Source: Sabellastarte sp. h YS-2021
Taxonomy: Eukaryota; Annelida; Polychaeta; Sabellida; Sabellidae
DNA length: 64,000 nt
Assembly: GCA_964017235.1 (NCBI GenBank)
Contig: OZ024931.1
Span: 99,156,221-99,220,220, forward strand
Reading direction: 5' to 3'
Shown here: piece after piece, positions 1-10,160 of the stretch
Layout of the letters: each line of letters opens with the position of its first letter
Numbering within the stretch: position 1 is the stretch's first letter
Position numbers and translations under genes: made by a program
Notes under the pieces: generated by a model
Databases searched by the model: none
Seen by the model: the letters and a program-made list of their open reading frames with translations, nothing else
Told to the model about the DNA's origin: nothing

Positions 1-1042
1 TACCAGATCTCGGCGGGGGTAAATCCAGATGGGCAGCATTGTACTGGACGAGCCAGGTTTGGAAGCAGGAAGCAAGGATTCTACCTCGACTTTCTTTTTT
101 GTGGCCAACTCATCTCGGAGTGACTGAAACGCTTCCAACATGGATGCCTGGAAGGAACCCATTTGGTGCTGTAAATGTATATTTAAGGAATCACCCAGGG
201 ATTTCTCAAGATTTTTCTGGATTTTATTTTGCAAAGCTGTACCTGGGGTGGGTGGGACAGACTTGGCTGGGGTCTTTAAAGACAAGGAACTGAAGGCGAG
301 AGGTTGAGGACGGGGGGTGAGGTAAATAGATTATCAGCAGCACTCTCGAGGGCTGCATTTGATCCAGTGAAAGGAATCCCCGTCGCCTTCACCCAAAAGA
401 TCTAGTTCATCATCTTTGGAACTAGTTTCCGCTTTTTGTTTTTTAATAACGTTTCCTGTTCTGTATTTTTTGCAACTGTTCATCTGAAAAAGACGTACAG
501 ATTTGACAGGGAGTTTCGAAGGTGACACAGGGGTCGTCTCCTTTGCCAGCCTCCCTACAGGTAGGGCAGTAGTTATGTTGGTCGAAACTGAAGCAAAAGT
601 GGCGGCATTTCTGAGCTCTCGGTTTGTCTTTATTTGCTTGATGGAGAGACATTTTACACGCAATAAAAGACGTACAATATAATTGCCTGCACCGAGGAAA
701 ACTCAAAACACGCGAAAGCAAGAAAAATACTTATCCTGTGAAAATTAAAATTTTACAGAATGAACTATGATATATATTACAAGAAATATGCAAATATTAG
801 CCTCCAACAATAAGTAAAAACTGAGAAAAAAATGAAAATGTCTGTATATTTACAAACTGCTACCAGTCAATCGTGGCCAACGAGAAAGTAGGGCGATTGG
901 TCAAAGTTATCACGTGACGACAACTACCAGTATATCCGGTGGCTAACAAGAACGATCTTTTTTTCTAAGACGTTGGCCCCGGGTGTGGCAAACCGAGAAC
1001 AGCATTAAGTCCCACATGGTAAGCTATTGTAGCGTAATAAAA
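1..1042 (-). mobile_element. DIRS-like retrotransposon, 5' end (copy F, family 1)
   Basis: This is the 5' portion of a minus-strand DIRS-like element that continues beyond the left edge of the window. The right terminus shows the tip shared by the other copies: GGTAAG at 1018-1023, ending in AATAAAA at 1042. The stretch 140-300 closely matches the gag region of copy B at 19200-19330, including the words for an acidic, coiled-coil-like segment and a 'GTPGVGG'-type run. The terminus and the gag both match copy B, so I place it in family 1. No RT or recombinase lies inside the window. Confidence 0.8.
334..652 (-). pseudogene. gag-like protein N-terminus with zinc-binding cluster (copy F)
   Basis: The likely start is the ATG at 650-652, because the peptide beginning MSLHQ lines up with the MSSHQ start of copy B at 19725. 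The N-terminus carries a Cys/His cluster (CRHFC, then HNYCPTC, then CQIC) over about 40 residues, followed by an acidic stretch with DDELDLL. Such a cluster could bind nucleic acid or fold as a treble clef; its role is inferred only from position in the gag slot. The reading frame shifts by one near position 450, so the downstream acidic part is in a different frame. No other similarity is recognised. Confidence 0.6.
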
Positions 1043-1538
1043 GCAATACTTAAGAAGATAATAGGGGGGTTCACATGAATTTTAAGCTTTCTGGTTGGTA
1101 CCAGTTCATAAATCAGTCATTTTTCATCAGATCGCTCCCAAAATCTAATCAGCTCGCGTTATTGGTAGTATGAACATGTGGGTTTAATTACAAGCCTCTG
1201 TGGTCAGTAGATTTTGCTGAGCAGCAATGACGAGTGGGTGTACCCCAAAAAACTATTTTTTGATCATTCGACCTTGATAAAGATCAAATTTAAGCATGTG
1301 GAAAAATTTTGGGGTTGAAACCGATCACAAAGGTGGCTTAATTGTTTCTTAGTCGGAAATGATTGTGACTTGTCTGAGGATGTCTGAGGACGATCTTGAC
1401 TTAATCACGCACCTGGATCAGGATTCCATTTTCCCACCCATTTTTCAGGTTTTTTCACCGACTCAAAACGATTAAGGGTTGCAGGACAAATCGGGGAATA
1501 ATCGTTGTGGTCAAACAGGGGCATAAGGTAAAACTTAC
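1043..1538. other. Non-coding stretch with small repeat remnants
   Basis: No convincing gene. Around 1125-1165 there is a fragment related to the repeat seen at 51540-51580 and 58040-58070 (ATTTTGGGAGCGATC on one strand). A short tandem duplication of TGTCTGAGGA lies at about 1373-1392. If the exon at 1539-1650 is real, this is its downstream intron. Confidence 0.4.
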
Positions 1539-1650
1539 CTTCCTTGAGTCTTTCTATTCTCACAGTGATGAGCTTTATAAAATCCAGCACATGTTCTACA
1601 TCAAAAACTTGATGCTCTTGAGTAATGCGCTCCACCAGTTCATCCTTAAC
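1539..1650 (-). CDS. Candidate host exon of an unrecognised protein
   Basis: On the minus strand the segment is preceded by TGATTTTCAG (a good acceptor, AG at 1651-1652) and followed by GTAAGT (a near-perfect donor, 1533-1538). It is open in one frame for 37 codons plus one base, so it would be phase 0 at its start and phase 1 at its end. The peptide begins VKDELVERITQEHQ and continues with a hydrophobic/charged heptad-like pattern (DVEHVLDFIKLITVRIERLKE is split here only as DVEHVLDFIK then LITVRIERLKE), consistent with a helical protein. The frame stays open past the donor to about 1405. It does not resemble any transposon protein in the window. I do not recognise the family. It could also be a chance open stretch with chance splice motifs. 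Confidence 0.4.
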
Positions 1651-1879
1651 CTGAAAATCATGTGAATCAGAAACACTATTGTGTACTTAATAAAAAAATT
1701 AATACAAACTCCCCATAATTATACTGCAAAGATTCCTGTTGAACTAACCACCTATTGCCATAAAGTATTATGGTATAAGTACACATCAGTACATATAATA
1801 TAAAAGTACACATAATAATAAGTTGCAGCAATTCACATATTTTTGTCATAAGAGTAACATGTCTCAAATATGGCAGGTG
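1651..1879. other. AT-rich non-coding stretch
   Basis: Low-complexity AT-rich sequence with short direct repeats of a TACACAT-type word around 1776-1815. No gene seen. If the neighbouring exon is real this is its upstream intron. Confidence 0.35.
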
Positions 1880-2130
1880 AACACAAAGGTCACACCATGA
1901 TGCATACCTACACCCCCTAAACCAATGTCCCTACCAAGTGTCAACCTTCTACACCTTACAGAATCCAAGAAATACCCCGGACATGATTTTTAGAACTCAT
2001 GGTCACTACAAGGTCAAAGGTCATATCAAGATCACACCATGATGTTGCACAAGTACGCCCCCTAAGCAATGTCCCTACCAAGTATAAACTTCCTATACCT
2101 TACCGTTTCCGAGATATAGCCCAGATACCT
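1880..2130 (+). repeat. 146-bp satellite, about 1.7 units
   Basis: Diverged units of the same satellite that forms arrays at 11180-11470 and 20800-22460. Landmarks are AAGGTCAAAGGTCA (about 2010-2024), CACACCATGATG, CCAATGTCCCTACCAAG and a GAGATATAGCC word at the end of each unit. Confidence 0.75.
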
Positions 2131-2269
2131 TTTATCTTTAAAAGTATTGCACATGAAAAGAAAAAAGAAAAGCTATATTACACTAGCTTTAGTACATCTC
2201 ATTTATACGGCAGGAGATAATTGCATGCGTCAGAATGCTTGTTTCAGACGGTCTATGCAACTGCAGCAG

Positions 2270-2370
2270 TATTTTCTAACTTGAAGGTGTGTAATTTTGG
2301 TTAGGGGGCGTAGGTGTGCACCGTCATAGTGTGACATTGATTTGACCTTTGAACTTGCCGTAGTGATCAC
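2270..2370 (-). repeat. 146-bp satellite unit in inverted orientation
   Basis: The reverse complement carries the satellite landmarks (GATCACTACGGCAAG, AAAGGTCAAATCAA, CGCCCCCTAACC). It faces the forward units at 1880-2130 with about 140 bp between them. The remaining sequence up to 2620 shows nothing I recognise. Confidence 0.65.
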
Positions 2371-2824
2371 AACACTTGTGCCTTTTGTAACCAATTTCCC
2401 GAAACAATTATACATTTGTTTTGTGAAGGTGGGGTTGTACAAGAACTTTGGCACAATGTATCTCAATGAATTGCAAGGAAAATAGGATTTCAAATAGAAC
2501 TAGACTAAGGACGCATCTGAGGCCAGATGCTGATGTATCCACCGACAAAGGCCAACTAACATAGTTTAGAAGATAAACAGCATTTTTCGTTAATAAGCAA
2601 GCTGAAAGCACTTTTAAGTTTGGCTACCCTTATTTGACCCTATAGCAGGGGCCCAAGGTGAAGTCTGACCACATCAAAAGATTCGCAGCCCATGATTTCC
2701 TATAAGTCATTTTCACATTGCAAACCTCTAGGACCAATAATAAGCAGGAGGGGCCCAAGGTCAAATCTGACCACATGAAAAGATTTGCAGCCCATGACTT
2801 CCTATAAGTTGTTTTCATATTAAT

Positions 2825-3600
2825 GAGTTATTTGAGAAATACTGGCTATCTACAATACTTTTAGAGATAATTCGAATTTACTCATTTTCAGTAGGTGAGT
2901 AATTACCTACGGGTCTGAAACTTCACCAAGTGAAAGCTCTCTCAAAAGTAGGTGAATGAGTTATTTGAGAAAAATTGGATATCTGCAATACTTTTAGAGG
3001 TAATTAGCATTTACTCATTTTGAGTAGGTGAATAATTAGCTACAGGTCTGAAACTTCACCAAGTGAAAGGTCTCCCAAAAGTAGGTGAAGGAGTTATTTG
3101 ACAAAACTTGGCTATCGGGAATACTTTTAGAGATAATTTGCATTTACTCATTTTCAGTAGGTGAGTAATTACCTACGGGTCTGAAACTTCACCAAGTGAA
3201 AGCTCTCCCAAAAGTAGGTGAAGGAGTTATTTGACAAAAATTGGCTATCTGCAATACTTTTAGAGATGATTTGCATTTACTCATTTTCAGTAGGTGAGTA
3301 ATTACCTACGGGTCTGAAACTTCACCAAGTGAAAGCTCTCCCAAAAGTAGGTGAATGAGTTATTTGAGAAAAATTGGCTATCTGCAATACTTTTAGAGAT
3401 AATTCGCATTTACTCATTTTGAGTAGGTGAGTAATTACCTACAGGTCTGGAACTTCAGCATGTGAAAGCTCTCCCAAAAGTAGGTGAATGAGTTATTTAA
3501 GAAAAATTTGATATCTGCAATACTTTTAGAGAAAATGCAGAATTACTCATTTTTAGTAGGCAAGTAATTTAGCCACAGGCCTAATTTAGACATAAAGCCT
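2825..3600. repeat. 133-bp tandem array, six units
   Basis: The word GAGTTATTT recurs at 2825, 2958, 3091, 3223, 3357 and 3490, so the period is 132-134 bp. Each unit carries AATACTTTTAGAGATAATT, TTTACTCATTTT, AGTAGGTGAGTAATTACC and CTCCCAAAAGTAGG. Units are visibly more alike to each other than to the adjoining 155-bp family, with which they share the AAAAGTAGGTGAA and TTTACTCA words, so the two families are probably related. Confidence 0.85.
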
Positions 3601-3689
3601 ACCAATAGAATACTGTGGTGCACCCTCTAATATACCTTGCAAACTTGAGAAGGCTAGCTATAATATTTTTTTTCGTTAGAGCGGTAATG

Positions 3690-4850
3690 GTGAAATCTCT
3701 CTACACACTGCGGCTATCCAGTGGATACAATGATTTACTCAACAGTGAGAACCTGAAAGTAGATATTGGTAAGCTATGCCATGACATAGAGGTCTGCAAT
3801 TTCACTCTGTTATAGCTGACCAAAAATTATGTGAATAACATATTTAAACAAAATACTGTAAATGTAATAGTTTTCACGTTATAACTGATTTACTCAACAG
3901 TGATAACCTCAAAGTAGCTATTACTCAGCTATGCAATGAGCTACATGTCTGAATTTTTTCTATGTTATAGCTGACCCAAAATTAGGTGAACAACATATTT
4001 AAGCAAAATACTGTAAATGCAATTGTTTTCAAGTTACAACTGATTTACTCAATAGTGAGAACCTGAAAATAGCTATTGCTCAGCTATGCCATGAGCTATA
4101 AGTGAGTAATTTCACGATGTTATAGCTGACCCAAAAGTAGGTGAACAACATATTTTAACAAAATACTCCAAATGCAATATTTTTCAAGTTACAAGTCATT
4201 TACTCAACAGTTAGTACCTGAAAATAGCTATTGCTCAGTTGTGCCATGAGCTACAGGTCTGTAATTTCACTATGTTATAGCTGACCCAAAAGCAGCTGAA
4301 TAACATATTTACACAAATTTCTGTAAATGCAATAGTTTTCCAATTACAACTGATTTACTCAACAGTGTGAACTTCAAAGTAGCTATTACTCAGCTATGCA
4401 ATGAGCCACAGGTCTGGAACTTCACTATGTTATAGCTGACTCCAAAATAGGTGAATAACATATTGAAACAAAATACTCTAAATGTAATACTTTTGAAGTT
4501 ATAAGTAATTTACTTAACAGTGATAACCTAAAAGTAGCTATTACTCAGCTATGCCATGAGCTACAGGTCTGAAATTTTACTATGTTATAGCTGACCCAAA
4601 AGTAGCGGAATAACATATTTATACAAAATTGTGTAATTGCAATAGTTTTCAAGTTACAAGTGATTTTACTCATGATGGAAGTTACTGAAAAGCCCAAAAG
4701 TAGCTATTACTCACTTAGCTATTGAGACAGACACCCAAGTTACTCACCATGTTGTAGCTATGAAAAAAGTAGCTGAATAACATATTTTAACAAAATGCTC
4801 TAAATGCAACACTTTTCAAGTTATAAGTGATTTAGTGCATGATTTCATGA
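3690..4850. repeat. 155-bp tandem array, about seven units
   Basis: The word GATTTACTCAACAGTG (or a variant) starts at 3732, 3887, 4042, 4197, 4352, 4507 and 4662: exactly 155 bp apart each time. Units contain AGCTATTACTCAGCTATG, ATGAGCTACAGGTCTG and CTATGTTATAGCTGACCC. This is the same monomer found in K1, K2, K3, at 29985-31400 and at 50140-51190. Confidence 0.9.
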
Positions 4851-4859
4851 CTTTTAATG

Positions 4860-5172
4860 CATTTTAGACATTTTTGTCTACCACAGGCCTAATTTAGACA
4901 TAAAGCCTACCAAAAAGATAGGGTGGCGAGTCCTCTAGCATACCAAGCCACCTGCCAAATATGAAAGAAATCTGGAAAGAAATGTGGACTGTAGGTCGCT
5001 AACAAGCAATATTCCACATTTTAGACATTTTTGTCTACCACAGGCCTAATTTAGGCATAAAGCCTACCAAAAAGATAGGGTGGCGAGTCCTCTACCATAT
5101 CAAGCCACCTGCCAAATATGAAAGAAATCCGGAAAGAAATGTGGACTGTAGGTCGCTAACAAGAAATCTCTG
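4860..5172. repeat. 157-bp direct tandem duplication
   Basis: Two nearly identical units (4860-5016 and 5017-5172) starting with CATTTTAGACATTTTTGTC and containing GATAGGGTGGCGAGTCCTCT. A truncated third relative lies at about 3570-3600 (GGCCTAATTTAGACATAAAG). The duplication looks recent. Confidence 0.85.
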
Positions 5173-5294
5173 TAGACGCGGACGAGGGCGCGGACGACAA
5201 CGATGATGAATCCATAGTATCCCCGCTTCGCATCGGGGATACAATTAACAAATGATGAAAAAATACTGGGTTATTATAAAACCGATCAAAATTT

Positions 5295-5516
5295 TTGGCC
5301 ATTAATTTTGTTATTTTAATAACAAAGAACTATATATATTGGTGTTCTTGCAAAGAAATAAATTTAGATATTTATTTTCTTCAAAAGGAATTTTCGAGAC
5401 TCTTTATAGAGCAAAAAACTTTGTTCCGAATAAATTTGAATCAAAATAATTTTGACAGGAAATGGGAACAGTGGAATGGTTTGGTACAAACTTTAGTTGA
5501 CACGCAAAATATATAA
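5295..5516 (+). pseudogene. C-terminal fragment of an L1-like ORF2 (weak similarity)
   Basis: The 73-residue frame has no ATG of its own and is closed upstream by a TAA at 5277-5279. Its pattern (INFVILITKNYIYWC, then FLQKEF, then a basic/aromatic stretch with RKWEQW) resembles the region after the RT domain of L1/Tx1-type ORF2 proteins, where a K-x-Y/F-I-Y motif is usual. No catalytic motif is included. The identity is by pattern only and could be wrong; the poly(A) tail supports a LINE reading. Confidence 0.4.
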
Positions 5517-5566
5517 ATAGTTGTTTAATGTATTGATTTGATTTAAAATGTGTTGATCTAGTGAAG

Positions 5567-5568
<2 letters not shown>

Positions 5569-5614
<46 letters not shown>
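5569..5614. repeat. (TA)n(GT)n microsatellite
   Basis: About 14 TA dinucleotides followed by about 8 GT dinucleotides. Confidence 0.9.
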
Positions 5615-5773
5615 AAATGTAGTTACAAATTTGGGGTTATTCTGTAATTATATAAAACAAGAGCATAGAAATCTAAATGTAGTCTTTAAGCATAACTTTG
5701 TACATTGTAACTGTATGTAACACTTTGTTGTTTTTGTTGTGAATAAAAAAATTATGCAAAAAAAAAAAAAATT

Positions 5774-6560
5774 TCGTCAAAATCGCTCTATCTCGCACCA
5801 TTTGTGAGATAAACAGGTTTTTGCATTTTCCAGCACTGTAAAATTCAGAAAATAGCTATTACTCACTTAGCTATTGAGGTACACCTGTAAAACAGGTACC
5901 ATCTTGTAGGTACAGAGAAAGTAGCTGAACAATATATTTTTACGAAATGCTCTAAATGCACTGGTTTTGGAGTTATAAGCAATTTACTCAAAGTAGCCAC
6001 TAGCCCCATTAATCAATTAGCTATTAACCTAGATCTGCAAAAGCAACAAAAATATAAAGGACATAAGAAACTAAACCAAAAATATTGGAGTAGTCCTTAG
6101 TACCCTGGGGGTCCAAAATTTGCCCGAAATCACTCTATCTCTTACGGTTTTTGAGATAAATGACATCTTCCATTTCTGCCAAAATTCAAGATGGCGGCCA
6201 AAAACGGGAAAAGTCTAAATTTTTCAGAGGTGCTAGAGGAGTAGCCCTTATTATCCTGGGGGTCCGAAATTTGCCCGAAATCGCTCTATCTCTTACAGTT
6301 TTTGAGATAAATGATATTTTCCATTTCCGCCACAATTCAAGATGGCGGCCAAAATTCGAAAAAGTCTAAACATTTCAGAGGTCCTAGTGGAGTAGTCCTC
6401 AGTACACTGGGGGCCAAAAATTTGCCTGAAATCTCTCTATCTCTTGCGGTTTTCAAAATAACTGGCATTTTCCATTTGTGCCAAAATTCAAGATGGCGGC
6501 TGAATTTCAGACAAGTCTAAATTTTTGAGAGGTCCTACAGGAGTAGTCCTTAGTGCCCTA
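5774..6560. repeat. 151-bp tandem array with CAAGATGGCGGC motifs
   Basis: CAAGATGGCGGC occurs at 6187, 6338 and 6489, a strict 151-bp period. Each unit also carries GAAATCGCTCTATCTCTTAC, TTTTTGAGATAAATGA and a 'CCTGGGGGTCC' word. The part before 6110 holds one further unit start plus older 155-bp-type sequence (ACTCACTTAGCTATTGAGG at about 5860). Apparent open frames here are only the translated repeat. Confidence 0.85.
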
Positions 6561-6569
6561 AGGATAACA

Positions 6570-6895
6570 TATTTTATAGCAAACCTCCATACTGAATACT
6601 TTTGAACTTAAAAAGTGACTTACTCAGTGGCAAAATGTCAAAGTAGCTATTACTCAGTTGGCATTATAGTTAGAGCTCTGAGAATGCGTCATGACACAGA
6701 ACATGAAAAAGTAGATTAGCAACATATTTGACAAAAAACTCTAAATTTAATACTTTTGAAGTTACAAGCGATTTACTCATTAGCAAAATAGCAAAGCAGC
6801 TATTACTCAGTTACCTGTGGAGCTATAGCTCTGAAAATTTACCATGGCACAGAACATCAAGAAGTAGCTGAACAACATATTTGATAAAAAAAACT
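6570..6895. repeat. Degenerate 155-bp-type monomers
   Basis: Two diverged units with AGCTATTACTCAGTT, AAAAAACTCTAAATT and GATTTACTCATTAGC words. They end where the DIRS gag remnant begins. Confidence 0.6.
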
Positions 6896-7204
6896 CCAAC
6901 CCCCTTGTCTCTACATCTTGCGCACTTGAGGTGGCCATCAAACAAAGCCATAATATGGCCACACGTGGCTTTCTTCTGTCCAGGAGACGACATAATGATC
7001 AGTAATACAGAAGAATAATGTAGAATAAAATAAAAGTTCATAAGATGGTTGAATTTGTTGTAAAACTTCAAAAACATTTCTCTGTAGAAAACACATCTGC
7101 ACACTCCACGCGCCAAATGAAAAAGATGCTATGATGTCACGATGTCTAGAGAGGAGGGAATTACGATGCGCCACCTAGCGAATGCATACTCTGTGAGCAC
7201 AAAT
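6895..7204 (-). mobile_element. DIRS-like family 2 fragment: 5' ITR part and gag N-terminus (copy G)
   Basis: Reverse-complement translation around 6905-7000 gives a peptide starting MSSPGQKKATCGHIM followed by ALFDGHLKCARCRDKG. This is the same Cys/His cluster as in copies C (57680 start) and D (62317 start). The flank at 7110-7195 matches the right ITR of copy C (CACGCGCCAAAT..., then CCACCTAGCGAATG). The fragment stops abruptly on both sides: repeat on the left, copy A recombinase on the right. Confidence 0.65.
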
Positions 7205-8332
7205 TGGACATAATGTTCTCTTCTCCTTCAGGGCTCTATCTAAGACTGAGGTCAGTGTTGGGATATCATTGGGGCCACACTTTGGGCTCCTTCCTCGGCG
7301 AGTTGATTTTTTGCAATAAAGTCAGAGGAGGGAAAGAGTGCTACTTTCTCCCACTGAGACAAATTAGAAACCTTGTTGGCCACCCATGCGGGATGGATTT
7401 TGCTGTGACATTTGCCTGAAGCCAAGACCAGTAAGAAGGCAGTCTTGAAGGTAAGATATTTGAGGCTGGAGTCCCTGAGAAGTTCAAATGGTCTTTTCAT
7501 TAGTTCATTTAGGACTACAGAAAGGTTTCATTTAGGAATGTTTCGGTCGCATTTGGGCCTATTCCTGTGGAAACTAGGCAAAAGTCTAGATATGTCCATC
7601 CTTTGGCTGATAATTGAGGCTATAGGGCCCAGACAGTCTACCAAGGTGGTATGGTAGCCTTCAATAGTAGAAGGCCATCTGTTCAGATCCTGGTAAAGTA
7701 TGCGAAGAAGTCAGTGACATCCTTTACAGAAGGAGAGGTGAAGTCCACCTTGTTTTGGTTGAACCATGTTTGAAAAACGGACCATTTGGCCTTGTAAATG
7801 GCTCTTGTTGAAGGCCTCTGAGGTTAAGCTATTCTCTTTACCACTTCTGAAGTGAAGCCTTGTTCTTGCAGTTTTTCACACCTAGATGCCATGCATGGGG
7901 GTTTTTGTACTGTGGATTTTTATGAAACTCCTGACTGTCTGATTGTTTGTGGAGCATTAGGAACACTGGCAACTTGAGTAGAATTTCCAGCGAGAGTTGT
8001 ACCAGGTCCCAGAACCAAGGCACCCCTGGCCAGTCTAGGGCAATCAAGATTACCATACAGTTGTATTGCCTTGTTTTTTGACCACCTTGTGAATGAGGGC
8101 CATCGGGGAGTAGGCATAGGCTACCAGACCTGACCAACTCAGGTTTAGGGCATCCACTCCCCAAGTCTCCTGATCTGGGATGGGGGAGACATAAAGGGGG
8201 AGCTTGTGATTGAGTCCTGTCACAAACAGGTCCAGATGTGGTGTGAACCACCTTTGACATAGTCATTTGAAAACCTGTGGATGCAAGGACCACTCCATGG
8301 ATTGGACCTGGGTGGCCCTCGACAGGGTACAT
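7205..8332 (-). pseudogene. Tyrosine recombinase, truncated (copy A)
   Basis: The segment covers the linker after RNase H (PGVPWFWDLVQLS), the N-terminal SAM-like part of the recombinase and the start of the catalytic domain (TFKTAFLLVLASGKCHSKIH). The first catalytic arginine, found in the SGKR motif of copy B, is read here as C or is shifted (SGKCHSK). The domain ends at 7205, so the HxxR box and the tyrosine nucleophile are absent. Several frames must be combined to follow the protein. Tyrosine recombinases of this family would integrate a circular DNA intermediate; this one cannot. Confidence 0.75.
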
Positions 8333-8396
8333 TGAGACATCCTAGAATGTGCCTGGCCTTGATTGATATATGGCGGCTGTGACACCAGCTCATTAT

Positions 8397-8937
8397 TCAC
8401 CAAAGGAGGGCACATATCTCTACTGAGTGGGTTCCTCCCTGTTTGTTTGTGCAGGCCACGACTCTAGTGTTGTCTGTGGCTACAAAGATCAACTGATGTT
8501 GCCACTGAACTTGGAAATGTTTCATTGCTAGGAACACTGTTATCAGTTCCAGTATGTTGATGTGGAGTTTGGATTCTTGGTCTGCTGGTATTGTCATCTT
8601 GCCCTAAGTGAGCGCCCCAGACTTCATTTAAGGCGTCTGTAAAGAGCAAGATGTTGTGTTCACTTTGGTGGAGCTCTGCTCCTTTCAGGACATTTAGAGG
8701 ATTGAGCCACCATTTCAGATTAATCGACATGAACTCTGCCCAAGGAAGGAGCTTGGCCAGCAACTGAGGAAACTTCCAGTGTTCCTTGAGGTCCCATTGA
8801 AAAGGCCTCATGGAGATGTGCCCCTCTGGAACCAATATCTCTCTGGAGGCCAGCAATCCAATTAAAGACATCAATAATCTGCATTTAGGGCAGATTTTAG
8901 GTTTATCGTCTGGATTAACTGATGTAGTTTCATCCAT
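8397..8937 (-). pseudogene. RNase H domain (copy A)
   Basis: Recognisable steps are the RT thumb/connection (MSLIGLLASREI, MRPFQWDLKEHW), the first RNase H strand (LLFTDALNEVWGAHL, catalytic D in TDA), the E-bearing helix (INILELITVFLAM) and the second aspartate strand (VATDNTRVVACTNKQGG). The first and second halves are in different frames, with a shift near 8590-8600. Confidence 0.8.
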
Positions 8938-9625
8938 CTGTCTTTGGTGGGTCTCACAAGACCAGTATCCAGGTGGTACCGGTAAAACACGAAGCAGAAC
9001 ACCTGTATAGGAGTAAGTTCTGACTTTTGGTTTATGATCTATCCCAAACTAGTGATAAGGTTCACCATGGTTTGGGTGTGTAGGAGAGCTTCCTGTTGGG
9101 ACTTAGCCCTTATGCGCCAATTGTTCAGATATTGGTGTAACCTGATGTCTGGAAATAGGCCGGTTATTTTGACTTCCTTTACTATCAAGTTAAAGAGTTG
9201 AGGGGTGGTTGCTACTCCGAAGGGGAGAGCCCTGAATTGGTAGGAGACACCCATGTAGTGGAACCTCAGATATTTCCTTGACCTTGGGTGAATGGGTACA
9301 TGGAGGTAGGTGTTCCAGAGGTCTATTGAGGACACCCACCCTCCTATGTTTTAAGTGTTCAAATGGCTGAGGTTTATGACAGGCATACACTTGTTTTCTG
9401 GTTTTGGGACCAGGAAGAGGCGACTGTAGTACTCTAGGGACTGTCTGTGGTGTACTATCTCTATTGCCTGTTTCAGGAGGAGGTCTTTTATTGAGGAGTG
9501 GAGGGCCTGATCTTTTAGGTGGTTCTGCTAACCACTTATTGCTACTGGCTGTTTTATCAATTGAGGTTTCTTCTTGAAAGGGAGAACGTAACCATTGGTA
9601 ATAATGAGACAATGTCTCAGTATCC
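8938..9625 (-). pseudogene. DIRS reverse transcriptase with mutated active site (copy A)
   Basis: The RT fingers (IITNGYVLPFKKKP), the first aspartate strand (SSIDLWNTYLHVPIHP), the primer-grip region (RALPFGVATTPQLFN) and the catalytic strand are all present. The catalytic strand reads HQYLNNW where copies B and C read HQYLDDW: both metal-binding aspartates are asparagines. Each change is a single G-to-A on the sense strand. A frameshift separates the N-terminal third from the core near 9335. Confidence 0.85.
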
Positions 9626-9661
9626 TTCTGCATGCTAGCCTCCTCTGAAACATGGAATGTG

Positions 9662-9693
9662 CCCCCCCCCCACCCCCCCCCCCCCCCCACCCC
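9662..9693. repeat. Poly(C) tract between gag and RT of copy A
   Basis: About 30 bases of C with two A interruptions; G-rich on the sense strand of the element. Confidence 0.9.
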
Positions 9694-10049
9694 TGAATGT
9701 TGTAGTTTCTCATTCTTGGGGAAGGGTACCCCTGGCCCTTCCCCTGTAGTGGGCTTTGAAATGGCCTCTGTCGCCCCGACCTCCACCCTTGGATCCTTTG
9801 TGGGTTTGGCCACCAGAGGAGTTACTCTGAGACTTGGGTTAGAAAGGTTGTTGGTGGAATTGTTTTGGTTTGCCCCTAAACTGGTTCGAACCTCTTCCCT
9901 TATTATGAAAGGGCTGGTTATAGAGTGAGGAAGATTTCTTCAGGAGAAAATCTTCACCTTTTAGTAACTGAGAGGGTTTAAAGAGGTTCAAAGACACCAA
10001 GGAGCTGTTACATAACTGCTCTCTCAGACTTGGCAGGAATTTTCTTTCC

Positions 10050-10160
10050 AGGATTTTATTGTCCTAGATGTGCACTGATTAAAGGTGGATGCACAGTTGA
10101 GAATACTCAGATTTGATCTGGATGAATTCTTGAGCTCCTTGATTACCGCCTGAGGTGCCC
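10050..10160. repeat. Direct repeat, first copy (pairs with 10655-10765)
   Basis: Shares GAGAATACTCAGATTTGATC, GAATTCTTGAGCTCCTTGAT and ACCGCCTGAGG with the second copy; only a few mismatches by eye. Confidence 0.85.

Larger units (their letters stand above)
2630..5246. mobile_element. Old relic related to the K elements (Helitron-like, array-cored)
   Basis: The order of parts mirrors copies K1-K3: first units of the repeat containing a GTCAAATCTGACCA word and 'CCCATGATTTCCTAT' (2630-2815), then long arrays, then a terminal domain. The terminal domain (5173-5246) has a G/C-rich run and a perfect 9-bp stem hairpin, GTATCCCCG ... CGGGGATAC, like the hairpins at the ends of K1-K3. The left boundary is not defined. 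No protein is encoded. Confidence 0.4.
5275..5773 (+). mobile_element. 5'-truncated L1-like LINE tail
   Basis: A short open frame is followed by about 240 bp of untranslated sequence, an AATAAA signal at 5742-5747 and a run of 14 A at 5758-5771. This is the shape of a 5'-truncated retrotransposed LINE copy. A (TA)n(GT)n microsatellite interrupts the 3' UTR at about 5569-5614. The sequence after the tail (TTTCGTCAAAATCGC...) belongs to the array family seen at 28430-29550, so the LINE appears to have landed in a unit of that repeat. Confidence 0.55.

Noticed and set aside
9632..9928. Plus-strand 98-residue proline-rich frame
   Set aside because: It translates the poly(C) tract antisense to the copy A gag/RT junction.
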